DNA of 64,000 nucleotides from Enterococcus wangshanyuanii (GTDB taxonomy: Bacteria; Bacillota; Bacilli; Lactobacillales; Enterococcaceae). Positions within the stretch are counted from its first letter, which is position 1; each line of letters begins with the position of its first letter. Below the pieces are notes generated by a model. That model saw only the letters and a list, made by a program, of their open reading frames with translations, made no database searches and was not told the origin of the DNA. Below are positions 43,939 to 52,681 of the stretch, piece by piece. The position numbers and the translations under genes are program-made. Where the stretch lies: positions 3,100,001 to 3,164,000 of the forward strand of contig NZ_CP021874.1 of NCBI RefSeq assembly GCF_002197645.1, given 5' to 3'.

Positions 43939-44046
43939 ATGTACGTTTTATATATATCAACTCTTTGCTCCCTACAACTTATTTTGATGAAGTGTTGTAT
44001 GGAGCTTAATCGAAAAGCAAGTAGTGCTTTTCATATTCATCAGTAA
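43939..44046 (+). CDS. Short leader ORF upstream of the ABC-F gene
   Basis: An ATG at 43939 with AGGAAGG eight bases earlier encodes 35 residues, with a Cys/Leu-rich middle (STLCSLQLILMKCCM). It ends 107 bp before a terminator-like hairpin and 184 bp before the ABC-F start. Leader ORFs of this size, with an attenuating hairpin, are known for antibiotic-inducible ABC-F genes, where a stalled ribosome changes the leader fold. The peptide itself has no recognisable domain. Confidence 0.5.
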   Translation: MYVLYISTLCSLQLILMKCCMELNRKASSAFHIHQ

Positions 44047-44153
44047 ATTTTGTATAGCTATAAATTGTTTGCCGCGGCCTTTTTTTGAAAAAAATGGTTC
44101 AGTTGTCATTCTATTTTTAGTGTACACATTTACTGAAGAATATATAGATTAAC

Positions 44154-44187
44154 AGACCCAGGACATTTCTGTCTTTGGGTCTTTTTT
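44154..44187 (+). terminator. Attenuator-like terminator before the ABC-F gene
   Basis: AGACCCA-GGAC pairs with GTCT-TGGGTCT and is followed by TTTTTT. It lies after the leader ORF and 44 bp before the ABC-F start, so it would stop transcription from the leader promoter unless antitermination occurs. An earlier segment with complementary sequence was not traced. Confidence 0.7.
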
Positions 44188-44230
44188 GTATGTTCTTTGG
44201 TAAAAAAATGACAAGAAAGAGGAAAAAATA

Positions 44231-45778
44231 ATGGAAATATTACAAGTAACAGATTTAACTTATGCTGTACCAGATAAACAATTATACGAAAAGAGTTCAT
44301 TCACCCTGCAGAGTGGCGAACATATGGGGATCGTTGGAAAAAATGGTGCTGGGAAAAGTACGCTATTAAAAATTCTTTTAGGAAGTGTTTTACCTGATGA
44401 AGGAACGATTCTATGGAATCCTAATGCGACTTTAGGCTATCTGGATCAATACGCGAATATGGACGAAAGCTTAACGATTCATGAATTTTTAAGCTCGGCT
44501 TATCAGGAGCTCTATGAAACGGAAAAAGAAATGCTTAAATTATATGAAACTTATGGAGAAACTGGGGACGATCAATTACTGGACCGCGCAGCAACCTATC
44601 AGGAAAGATTGGAAATCAATGGTTTTTATGAAGTTGAAAATGAAATCAATAAAGCAATCACAGGGCTTGGGATCAGCAATGGAGAAGCGACAAGACAGTT
44701 GGCTTCATTGAATCGCGGGGATAAAATCAAAGTAATACTCGCTAAGCTTTTATTAGAAAAGCCGTCTGTTTTGATTCTAGATGAACCGACTAACTATTTG
44801 GATCAGGAACACATCGATTGGCTCACAGATTATATGAAAGCCTTCGAAAATGCGTTTATTATCGTTTCTCATGATACAGAATTTCTTAGCAAAATAGCTA
44901 CATGTATTTGTGATATCGACTTCGGTGAAATCAAAAAATACCACAGCAACCACGCGGATTTCCTAAAACAAAAAGCCCATTTCATCGAAGCGTATCAAAG
45001 TCAATTTGATGCCCAGCAAAGAAAAATCAAAGAAACCGAAGCTTTTATCCAAAAAAATATTGCAGGGATCAAAACGAAAATGGCACAAGGAAGAAGAAAG
45101 CATCTAGAGCGGATGGATCGACTGAAAGAACCGGAAAAAACAGTTCCCGCTAATTTTTCCTTCAAAAGTGCCCCTCAAAGCTCTCCGAATGCGTTAACAA
45201 TTGAAGGATTAGCGATTGGGTATGAAAAACCCTTGCTAGCAGATTTTGAGCTACAAATAAAAAAAGGAGAAAAAATCGCAATTACAGGTGCCGATGGCTT
45301 AGGCAAAACCACATTGATCAAAACGTTGTTAGAGCAAGTTCCAGCACTAGCCGGTGAAAGTCATTTCTCTCCTCAAGTGAAGGTAGGCTATCACTCACAG
45401 GAAATCGAATGGGAAAACACAGAATGGACACCGATCGAAACATTAGCTAATAAATATACTAGATTGACGTATGAAGATGTCCGTAGAGAGCTTGCAAAAT
45501 GTGGAATCAAGCGCGAACTTGCAGATAAAAATTTGTATATGTTAAGCGGAGGTGAGCAGTCTAAAGTAAAACTATGTGATTTAACGATGCAGCCAAGCAA
45601 TTTTCTGATACTTGATGAACCGACCAACCATTTAGACGTCGATTCAAGAAAAGCGCTCCAAACAGCATTAAAGGCCTATAAAGGCTGCGTGCTCTTAGTG
45701 TCAAATGATGAACAATTTTATACAGGTGTCGTGGATAAAGTCTTTACATTGGAGAATCAGCAATTACTGCAGCAATAA
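44231..45778 (+). CDS. ABC-F family ATP-binding protein
   Basis: The protein has 515 residues with two nucleotide-binding domains and no membrane spans, the ABC-F layout. The first domain has GIVGKNGAGKSTLL (Walker A), a degenerate signature LNRGDKIKV, and LILDEPTNYLD. A helical linker (about 240-310, KIKETEAFIQKNIAG) joins it to the second, with GADGLGKTTL, LSGGEQSKVKL and LILDEPTNHLD. Such proteins bind the ribosomal E-site; some confer resistance to drugs of the peptidyl-transferase centre, others are translation factors. The leader ORF and attenuator favour the resistance type but this is inference. Length is somewhat short of EttA. Confidence 0.85.
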   Translation: MEILQVTDLTYAVPDKQLYEKSSFTLQSGEHMGIVGKNGAGKSTLLKILLGSVLPDEGTILWNPNATLGYLDQYANMDESLTIHEFLSSAYQELYETEKEMLKLYETYGETGDDQLLDRAATYQERLEINGFYEVENEINKAITGLGISNGEATRQLASLNRGDKIKVILAKLLLEKPSVLILDEPTNYLDQEHIDWLTDYMKAFENAFIIVSHDTEFLSKIATCICDIDFGEIKKYHSNHADFLKQKAHFIEAYQSQFDAQQRKIKETEAFIQKNIAGIKTKMAQGRRKHLERMDRLKEPEKTVPANFSFKSAPQSSPNALTIEGLAIGYEKPLLADFELQIKKGEKIAITGADGLGKTTLIKTLLEQVPALAGESHFSPQVKVGYHSQEIEWENTEWTPIETLANKYTRLTYEDVRRELAKCGIKRELADKNLYMLSGGEQSKVKLCDLTMQPSNFLILDEPTNHLDVDSRKALQTALKAYKGCVLLVSNDEQFYTGVVDKVFTLENQQLLQQ

Positions 45779-45823
45779 ATACAAAATAGAGATCGTGTGT
45801 TAACATAAGCGAAAACAGCATAA

Positions 45824-45984
45824 AGAGGCTGAGACAAAAGTGTTTAGCTCCGAGAAATAAGAAGGAATTTACGAAAATTGCTTTTCAAATTTTAGTGAAT
45901 TTCTGCTTATTTCCGAAGGAGCTACTTTTTTCTCGCCGTTTATTCACGTTTAGAGAGCGAAACAAAACTGATTTTTAGTTTTGT
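45824..45984 (-). repeat. About 160-bp dispersed hairpin repeat, copy 2
   Basis: It is the reverse-complement counterpart of 2831-2992, with about 15-20 differences, many of which keep the arms paired. It lies between the ABC-F gene and the pseudogene at 46029, after the ABC-F stop. A shortened relative is at 62690-62755. Confidence 0.8.
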
Positions 45985-46028
45985 CCCGCTCTCTTATTAT
46001 ATACTGGAGACGAGCAATAAAAGGAGAT

Positions 46029-46637
46029 ATGATGAAACAAAACACACCCATTATTCAAACCACACGCTTGATTTTAAGAAAATTTGTTGAGGCGGATGTA
46101 GCTGATTTATTTGCGATCTATAGTGATAAAGCAGTGAATACATAGTTACCGTGGTTTTCATTAGCTTCATTAAAAGAGGCGCACGAATTTTTTGATACGC
46201 ACTATTGTCAACTATACCAACAACCGCAAGGCTATCGCTATGCGATTTGTTTAAAAGAAAATAATCAGCCGATTGGTTATGTAAATGTCAGCCTGGATGA
46301 TAGTCATGATTTTGGCTATGAGCTGAAAAAAGAATTTTGGCATCAAGGGATCGTGACAGAAGCAAGTCACGCAGTGATCGAACAGCTAAAACAAGATAAT
46401 ATTCCGTATATAACTGCAACACATGATGTCAATAATCCTCGCAGCGGCGAAGTGATGAAACGCTTGGGAATGAAGTATCAGTATTCTTATGAAGAACAGT
46501 GGCAGCCAAAAGATTTTCTAGTGACGTTCAAAATGTATCAATTGAATCTTGATGGGAATCAAAAACGAGTGTATCAAAAAATATTGGCGTCGATCATCGG
46601 TACACTTTATAGAAGAAAGTATCTAAAAACATACTAA
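46029..46637 (+). pseudogene. GNAT N-acetyltransferase gene broken by a stop codon
   Basis: From the ATG at 46029 (AAGGAG six bases before) a GNAT protein can be read: TTRLILRKFVEADVADLF at the start, then codon 39 is TAG (46143-46145), followed in the same frame by LPWFSLASLKEAHEFF, GYVNVSLDDSHDFGYELKKEFWHQGI and TATHDVNNPRSGEVMKRLGM. The usual residue at this place in such proteins is aromatic, so a single base change from a Tyr codon explains it. The intact product would be about 200 residues. Restart within the gene is possible but would lack the N-terminal strand. Confidence 0.85.
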
Positions 46638-46798
46638 GATTAGAAGAGAAACTCATCCACTGGTGGGTATATCATCTAAAATTAGTATGTTTTTTTAGCA
46701 GTAATAGGACTTTTTATAGAGAGAAAAGTCAGACTTTGTACCGATAAAATAAGAAATCCGCTTTGCTATACTTGATGAAAGAAGCGTAAAAAGAGAGT

Positions 46799-47887
46799 GT
46801 GGGGGTGAAAAAGATCGAACAGACAATCAAAAAAACGCAGGAAATGACTGCTGGGATCGATGTGATCAAATATGCTGCAGCGATCTTAGTGATTTGTTTT
46901 CATTGTGAACGTGTCTTTCAAGAACCAGAATTGAATTTTTTATTTAAAAATGTTTTATGCCGAATTGCTGTTCCGTTCTTTTTGATCTCCACAAGTTATT
47001 TTGTGCGCAGAGGACAAACACGTTCCGAAGGATATACAAAACGTTACCTAAGGTCATTATTGAAATCTTACTTGTTTTGGAGCTTGATTTATTTGCCTGT
47101 CGGTTTTATGTGGATTCAGCAAAGCTATTCTCTTAGTCCAGCACTGTATCCAGTAGCTCTAGTTGTTGGTCTATTTTATACAGGAACGTATTATCATCTT
47201 TGGTATATTCCAGCGACTATCTTTGCAATCGTTGTGGTTCAATGGTTGTTGAAAAAAATCGGCTATCCGTTTTTACTTGGCCTAGCTGTCGTATTGTATA
47301 GTTTTGGTTCATTGGAAACCTATTATGGTTATATTGGAAATGGGCAGGTGAAAGCGTTTTTTGATCAGTATTTACAAGTGTTTATCACGACAAGAAATGG
47401 CTTATTTTTTGCGTTGATCTTTGTTGCAGCGGGCTTTTTTATCTGGGATTATAAAGCGAAGCTTGAGAAGTATCAAACATACAGCAATTATTTGTTTTTG
47501 GGAGCTGCGCTTCTTTTAATAGTAGAAGGTGCAGTCGTTTATAATAATCTGGGGATCGATAAGAATTTTTTATTTAGTTTGATTCCATTTACTGCTCTGC
47601 TTTTTTGGAAGAGCTTAACGATTGCTGTGAGTAGGGAGCTTAATGTTAGACGATTGCGGGAGTTAGGGAAATATTATTTCTTTATCCATCCTTTATGTAT
47701 TTTATGGGCAGGCAGTCTGGTAAAAAGTTATGAGCTATTTAACAATAATTGGGTACAGTTGATCACTGTACTTGTGATGACACATATTGTAAGCTCTTTG
47801 ATCATTTCGTTGATCGAATATCCACCGATGGAATATATCGAGTTATGGCGTAGAATAAAATTGACTCATCGCTCTTTAGTGACATAA
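46799..47887 (+). CDS. Membrane acyltransferase 3 family protein
   Basis: The protein has up to 362 residues and about ten membrane spans. GIDVIKYAAAILVICFHC (with the His of the family) and SRIAVPFFLISTSYF-like segments, then WYIPATIFAI and KYYFFIHPLCILW, mark the acyltransferase 3 family, related to the membrane part of VanT. The start is uncertain: GTG at 46799 or 46805, or ATG at 46844 after GCAGGA. An extended -10 (TGCTATACT) is at 46764-46772. It probably acylates a surface sugar or lipid; the acceptor is unknown. Confidence 0.8.
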   Translation: MGVKKIEQTIKKTQEMTAGIDVIKYAAAILVICFHCERVFQEPELNFLFKNVLCRIAVPFFLISTSYFVRRGQTRSEGYTKRYLRSLLKSYLFWSLIYLPVGFMWIQQSYSLSPALYPVALVVGLFYTGTYYHLWYIPATIFAIVVVQWLLKKIGYPFLLGLAVVLYSFGSLETYYGYIGNGQVKAFFDQYLQVFITTRNGLFFALIFVAAGFFIWDYKAKLEKYQTYSNYLFLGAALLLIVEGAVVYNNLGIDKNFLFSLIPFTALLFWKSLTIAVSRELNVRRLRELGKYYFFIHPLCILWAGSLVKSYELFNNNWVQLITVLVMTHIVSSLIISLIEYPPMEYIELWRRIKLTHRSLVT

Positions 47888-47893
47888 AACAGA

Positions 47894-47943
47894 GAAAGAG
47901 AGTAGGGAAATCACTCGATGAGTGGAGGTCTCTACTCTTTTTA
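47894..47943. terminator. Terminator between convergent genes
   Basis: AAAGAGAGTAG pairs with CTCTACTCTTT across an interior with CACTCGATGAGTG. T residues follow. It can serve the acyltransferase gene and perhaps fabI. Confidence 0.75.
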
Positions 47944-48028
47944 TTCTGAATAAGTGCTAAAATCAAGAATGATTTTACAGCGCTAAACACATCTGAATCC
48001 GTTCTATTTGTTTACTGAAATGAAAAAA

Positions 48029-48781
48029 TTAAGTCAAATGAACCCCTTTATCCACGTAGATAATATCTCCTACAATACCAGCAGCAAGCTCACTCACTAA
48101 GAAAGCACAAGTATTACCGACTTCTTCGATCGTTACGCCAGCTTTATCTGGGGTACGATCTTCTGAAATCTTGATCAATTGATCGTAATCTTTGACGCCT
48201 GTTACCGCTAATGTTTTAATTGCACCAGCAGAAATTCCGTTGACACGAATTTTATCTGCCGCAAATTCATAAGCTAAATATTTTACTGCAGTCTCTAAAG
48301 AAGCTTTAGCGATCCCCATCATATTGTAGTTTGGAATGGCTCTTTCAGAGCCTAAATAAGTCATTGTTACGATACCAGAACCTGGGTTTAGCATCGGTTT
48401 AGCATAGTGAGCCACAGCTAGCAATGAATAACTGCTGATATCTTGTGCTAGTAAATAGCCTGAACGGCTGATATCACTAACATTTCCATCCAACTCTTCT
48501 TTATTGGCAAACGCGATAGCGTGGACTAAACCGTCGATTTTTTCGTATTTGTCTTGGATTGTTTGGAAGGCCTGAGCGATCGACTCATCAGAAGCAACAT
48601 CACATTCAACAAGCAAATCTGTTGGTTCAGCTAATTTTAATAGCTGTTTTTTCATACGCTCGTTTTGATAAGTATAAATAATATCAGCGCCTTGTTCTTT
48701 CAATGCTTTGGCACAACCCCAAGCGATACTTCTTTTGTTAGCGACGCCCATCACGACGACTTTTTTATTTTTTAGAAACAT
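48029..48781 (-). CDS. fabI: Enoyl-ACP reductase (NADH) FabI
   Basis: The protein has 250 residues. The short-chain dehydrogenase features are visible: VVVMGVANKRSIAWG at the N-terminus, HAIAFANKEEL, and YNMMGIAKASLE with the active Tyr and Lys, then VNGISAGAIKTLAVTG. It reduces trans-2-enoyl-ACP in fatty-acid elongation. It is divergent from fabO-fabN, separated by 301 bp, as in E. faecalis. Triclosan is its known inhibitor class. Confidence 0.96.
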   Translation of the reverse strand: MFLKNKKVVVMGVANKRSIAWGCAKALKEQGADIIYTYQNERMKKQLLKLAEPTDLLVECDVASDESIAQAFQTIQDKYEKIDGLVHAIAFANKEELDGNVSDISRSGYLLAQDISSYSLLAVAHYAKPMLNPGSGIVTMTYLGSERAIPNYNMMGIAKASLETAVKYLAYEFAADKIRVNGISAGAIKTLAVTGVKDYDQLIKISEDRTPDKAGVTIEEVGNTCAFLVSELAAGIVGDIIYVDKGVHLT

Positions 48782-48984
48782 ATTGGATTTTCCCCTTTTA
48801 TAATTATTTTAGTATGTGAAAAATGGTTTCGTAACTTAATAAAATCTCAACATCTGATTTTATTTGGGTTGACGGATAAAAATGCAACTGGTATTATCTG
48901 TGTGAGAATGATAATATAATTCTCTAATTGATAATCACAACTGGACAGACATTTTATCGATGTCTGAATTATTAACTAAAATAC

Positions 48985-48997
48985 TTTGAAAGTCAAA
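48985..48997. promoter_or_regulatory. FabT-type operator upstream of fabO
   Basis: TTTGAAAGTCAAA is a perfect 5-bp inverted repeat with a three-base centre, extended in part by ACT. FabT, the MarR-type repressor of fatty-acid genes in streptococci and enterococci, binds a TTTGA-N3-TCAAA site. It lies about 90 bp before fabO in the divergent region and may act on both sides. Confidence 0.7.
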
Positions 48998-49082
48998 CTA
49001 TTTTACTTAATTTTAAACAAAAAAGTATTGGTTATGCAAGTTTTTTTTAATTTGAACATCAAAATATCGATGGAGGTGCAAG

Positions 49083-50327
49083 ATGAAGCGCGTAGTTATC
49101 ACAGGAATGGGAGCAGTGACTCCTTTAGGGAATACAGTCAAAGAATACTGGCAGAATCTGGTCAACGGAAAATTAGGGATCGGAAAGATCACTAAGTTTG
49201 ATTCAGAGGATACAGGTGTTGCATTGGCAGGGGAAGTAAAAGAGTTTGATCCAAGCGGAGTGCTCGACCGTAAAGAACAAAAACGGATGGATTTATTTTC
49301 TCAATATGGATTAGTTGCGGCGCTAGAGGCGTGGGAAATGAGCGGCTTGACTTATGATTCGATCGATCCTAAGCGTTTTGGTGTCATCGTCGGCAGTGGA
49401 ATCGGCGGCATGACGACCTTACAAGATCAGGTTCGGGTAATGGATAAAAAAGGAGCCAAACGTGTGACACCATTTTTTGTTCCGATGGTCATCGCAAATA
49501 TGGCTTCAGGAAATATCTCAATCAAGTTAGGGGCAAAAGGCCCATCACAAACGATCGTAACCGCTTGTGCATCTGCTACTAATGCAATTGGTGAAGCGTT
49601 CCGTACGATCAAATATGGTTTGGCGGATGTCATGATCACTGGCGGAACTGAAGCGACGATTTGTGAAATCGGCATTGCTGGTTTTGCTGCTTTGAGTGCA
49701 CTGAATACGACAGACGATCCAGCACGGGCATCTATTCCATTTGACAAAGAAAGACATGGTTTTGTCATGGGTGAAGGGGCAGGGATGCTGATGCTTGAAG
49801 AGTTGGAACATGCAAAAAAACGTGGAGCCGTGATCTTGGGCGAAGTTGTCGGCTATGGCAGTAATTGTGATGCCAACCATATGACTGCGCCATTAAAAGA
49901 CGGCAGTGGAGCTGCTGACGCTATTGAATTGGCACTTGCAGAGGCTCAAATCGATGCTGAGGCAGTTGGGTATATCAATGCGCATGGAACATCAACGCCT
50001 GCAAATGATGCCGCTGAAACAGCAGCGATCAAGCGCATTTTTGGTGAAAGAGCCTATGATATTCCGATTTCCAGCACGAAAAGTATGACAGGCCATCTTT
50101 TAGGTGCGGCAGGCGGAATCGAAGCAATTGCTTGTGTGAAAACCTTGCAAGAAGGAATCGCTCACCCGACAACTGGCTATCAAACAGCAGATCCGGAGTG
50201 TGATTTAGATTATCTAACAGATGGTTCACGTACGGTTCAGGCGGAATATGCAATCAGCAATTCGTTTGGCTTTGGTGGACACAATGGCGTTATTTGTATG
50301 AAGAAATGGGAGGAAAACGAACAATGA
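49083..50327 (+). CDS. fabO: 3-ketoacyl-ACP synthase II, FabO (FabF1) type
   Basis: The protein has 414 residues with GGAGG before the ATG. The condensing-enzyme landmarks are VITGMGAVTPLG, TACASATNAIG with the active Cys at about residue 161, FVMGEGAGMLMLEE, INAHGTSTPANDAAE and STKSMTGHLLGAAGGIEA with the two His. In E. faecalis the fabF1 gene beside fabI and fabN encodes FabO, the synthase that extends the unsaturated intermediate made by FabN. The gene overlaps fabN as ATGA. That it has the FabO role is inferred from this order. Confidence 0.92.
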   Translation: MKRVVITGMGAVTPLGNTVKEYWQNLVNGKLGIGKITKFDSEDTGVALAGEVKEFDPSGVLDRKEQKRMDLFSQYGLVAALEAWEMSGLTYDSIDPKRFGVIVGSGIGGMTTLQDQVRVMDKKGAKRVTPFFVPMVIANMASGNISIKLGAKGPSQTIVTACASATNAIGEAFRTIKYGLADVMITGGTEATICEIGIAGFAALSALNTTDDPARASIPFDKERHGFVMGEGAGMLMLEELEHAKKRGAVILGEVVGYGSNCDANHMTAPLKDGSGAADAIELALAEAQIDAEAVGYINAHGTSTPANDAAETAAIKRIFGERAYDIPISSTKSMTGHLLGAAGGIEAIACVKTLQEGIAHPTTGYQTADPECDLDYLTDGSRTVQAEYAISNSFGFGGHNGVICMKKWEENEQ

Positions 50328-50758
50328 CAAGATTAATGAATGCAACTGAAATTATGGAAATGATTCCAAATCGCTACCCGATTTGCTTTATCGATTACGT
50401 GGATGAAATCATCCCGGAGAAAAAAATCATTGCAACAAAAAATGTGACGATCAACGAAGAATTCTTCCAAGGACACTTCCCTGGAAACCCAACAATGCCA
50501 GGTGTTTTGATCATTGAAGCATTAGCGCAAGTGGGATCGATCCTGATCTTAAAAATGGAGCAGTTCCAAGGAGAAACGGCTTATATTGGCGGCATCAATA
50601 AAGCGAAATTCCGTCAAAAGGTTGTACCGGGCGATGTACTGAAATTACATTTTGAAATCGTAAAAATCAGAGACTATGTTGGAATCGGAAAAGCGACTGC
50701 CTTCGTCGAAGATAAAAAAGTTTGTGAATGTGAATTGACGTTTATCGTAGGTAGATAA
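50324..50758 (+). CDS. fabN: 3-hydroxyacyl-ACP dehydratase/isomerase, FabN (FabZ1) type
   Basis: The protein has 144 residues from the ATG overlapping the fabO stop. GHFPGNPTMPGVLIIEALAQ carries the active His and Glu of the FabZ hot-dog fold, and NRYPICFIDYVDEI is the usual N-terminal segment. In E. faecalis the FabZ homologue beside FabO (FabN) also isomerises trans-2- to cis-3-decenoyl-ACP and so makes unsaturated fatty acids. Whether this protein isomerises cannot be told from the sequence alone but its place supports it. Confidence 0.9.
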   Translation: MTRLMNATEIMEMIPNRYPICFIDYVDEIIPEKKIIATKNVTINEEFFQGHFPGNPTMPGVLIIEALAQVGSILILKMEQFQGETAYIGGINKAKFRQKVVPGDVLKLHFEIVKIRDYVGIGKATAFVEDKKVCECELTFIVGR

Positions 50759-50790
50759 TCAATAGGATAGCGGAAATATAAGTGTGATAT

Positions 50791-50838
50791 AAAAAAACTG
50801 GGAAACCACTCTACAATGAGTGGTTTCCCAGTTTTTTT
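50791..50838. terminator. Bidirectional terminator
   Basis: AAAAAAACTGGGAAACCACTC pairs perfectly with GAGTGGTTTCCCAGTTTTTTT around a six-base loop. It serves fabN and the convergent PucR gene. Confidence 0.95.
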
Positions 50839-52531
50839 ATCGGTGAAGCTCATACAATTTTAAGGCTAACTGTAAAGCGAAGGTATTTTTTTCTTGTTCT
50901 AAATCTACTGGCAAAAGACTTTTGATTTTATCGATCCGGTACAGGAGCGTATTTCGATGGATGAACAACGCCCTAGAAGTTGTAGCGATATTTAAATGAT
51001 GTGCCAAATACGCTTTTAATGTTGGAGTGAAGCTCGTATTATTTTTTTGATCATACGCCAACAAAGGGTGCAGATAATGCGTATAGAATTTCCTTCCCTG
51101 CTCCTTTGAAATAGAATCTACCAAAAAAGAATCAAAATAAAAATCATTGAAAAAATAGATTTTCTCTTCTTTGTCGTCATCCTCAAGCAAATGGATGACT
51201 TTTTTTGCTTCTTCAAAACTTTGTGAAAGTTCTAAGATCGGCAAGGTTGAGCCGATAGTACAAAAAATTTCCTGCTCTGTTTTTCCCAGCTGTTCCAAAT
51301 ATATTCGAATTCGTTCCGCTGTATCGGAGACTTCGTTATAGGTTTTAACCGTGCTGAGTGTCGCTTCAGTTCCTAAAAGCATAACGAGCTGATTCTTGCG
51401 GCTAAAGACATGCAACTGCGGAAACCGAGTAGCGATATAGGTCGTTAAGGATGCCAGCATACTTTTCATCAAGCGATCTTCTGTTTGTTTTTTTTGGATC
51501 AGTGACATCGTCTCGCGCTCTAGTGTCTGGATAGAAAAAATTAAAACAGTATAGTTCAGTGATGGATCAAGTGTTGTATCATAAGCTGCTAAAGTATTTA
51601 AGTCTTTGATTTGTCCAGATAATAGCTGATCAAAAAAGTCGCGTCTGATTCTATTTTCTGTACGTTCGATTTCAAATAACCGCATTTGTTCTAATGCAAA
51701 AGCCATGGAGCCGTTTTCTAAAGCAACGTAATCAAGATCCGTCAAGGCGTCTTCTATCTGACATACGAGAATAAAACCATAATGGATCGTATCAAAATAG
51801 ACCGGCATGATCACCCAAGGATATTCTGTATCATCAAACAAGGTTGATCGTGTAAATGGTTTTTGGATACGTTCAAAATTTGTTGGCAAATCAGAGAAGA
51901 CAGTGAGAGGAAAGCTGAAGCGCTCTCCTGTTTTTCTAAGAGTCTTTTCGATAATAGGTACATTTTGATCGCTGACAGTTATTACGTTCCAATCCGTATC
52001 GACCAACACGATTGGATTATGGACCATTTGAGCTAGTCCAGCAGCAATTTTTTTCATTCCTCCACCATGTAAAGAGATTTCAAAAAATTGTGAATGAATG
52101 TCCAGAGAAGCCTGATTTAATTCATTCACATGTCCTGAAATTTCCGCCATGACGATGTTCATGATTTTTGAAAAAGCGATCCCATATGGAATTTCAATTA
52201 GTGGAAGCGATAATTCATCAGCTAATTGACGCATTGATTCTGGAATTCCTTTTAAGTAAATATGGGGTTTGATGCAAATCGCGGAGCAGTTGATTTCTTT
52301 GAAACGTTGAATAAATCGTTGCTGGATATCTGTATTTTCACTAAAAAAGTACCCAGAAGTAATCAACAATTCCCCAGCGGATAACCAGTCGGAGGCGTCT
52401 GGATTATCTAAAATATTGACACCAGTAATTTTATTGTTAAGACCTTTTTCCCCGGCAACTAGCTTGAATGCTTTAAACTGGGGTAATGCTAAGAAATTTT
52501 TGACGGTTAACACGTAGGCACCTACTTTCAT
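50837..52531 (-). CDS. PucR family transcriptional regulator
   Basis: The protein has 564 residues; the start at 52531 is uncertain because AGAGG touches the ATG, and a GTG seven codons in is an alternative. The N-terminal PucR domain (about 10-130: NNKITGVNILDNPDASDWLSAGELLITSGYFF), a middle CdaR GGDEF-like region, and the C-terminal PucR HTH (AHHLNIATTSRALFIHRNTLLYRIDKIK, about 515-545) are all present. PucR in Bacillus controls purine and ureide catabolism genes. It is divergent from the DUF2877-FdrA-DUF1116 genes and is their likely regulator; the ligand is unknown. Confidence 0.9.
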   Translation of the reverse strand: MKVGAYVLTVKNFLALPQFKAFKLVAGEKGLNNKITGVNILDNPDASDWLSAGELLITSGYFFSENTDIQQRFIQRFKEINCSAICIKPHIYLKGIPESMRQLADELSLPLIEIPYGIAFSKIMNIVMAEISGHVNELNQASLDIHSQFFEISLHGGGMKKIAAGLAQMVHNPIVLVDTDWNVITVSDQNVPIIEKTLRKTGERFSFPLTVFSDLPTNFERIQKPFTRSTLFDDTEYPWVIMPVYFDTIHYGFILVCQIEDALTDLDYVALENGSMAFALEQMRLFEIERTENRIRRDFFDQLLSGQIKDLNTLAAYDTTLDPSLNYTVLIFSIQTLERETMSLIQKKQTEDRLMKSMLASLTTYIATRFPQLHVFSRKNQLVMLLGTEATLSTVKTYNEVSDTAERIRIYLEQLGKTEQEIFCTIGSTLPILELSQSFEEAKKVIHLLEDDDKEEKIYFFNDFYFDSFLVDSISKEQGRKFYTHYLHPLLAYDQKNNTSFTPTLKAYLAHHLNIATTSRALFIHRNTLLYRIDKIKSLLPVDLEQEKNTFALQLALKLYELHR

Positions 52532-52681
52532 CCTCTAAGAGTATTTAGTTTAACTATACGGCACTTGGTTAAAGTATACAACTTTAAGAGGGGATATTCA
52601 GATAATCTACCTGTTTTTGAAAAGGCTTACTTAGTGTAAATTTAATCATGTAAAGAAGAGTTGGAAAAGGAGGTGAAAGGT

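Noticed and set aside
44231..45778. Naming the ABC-F protein as a specific resistance gene such as Lsa, OptrA or PoxtA
   Set aside because: Length and motifs do not settle the subclass by eye.
46799..47887. VanT-type serine racemase
   Set aside because: Only the membrane acyltransferase part is present; the racemase domain is missing and no other van gene is near.
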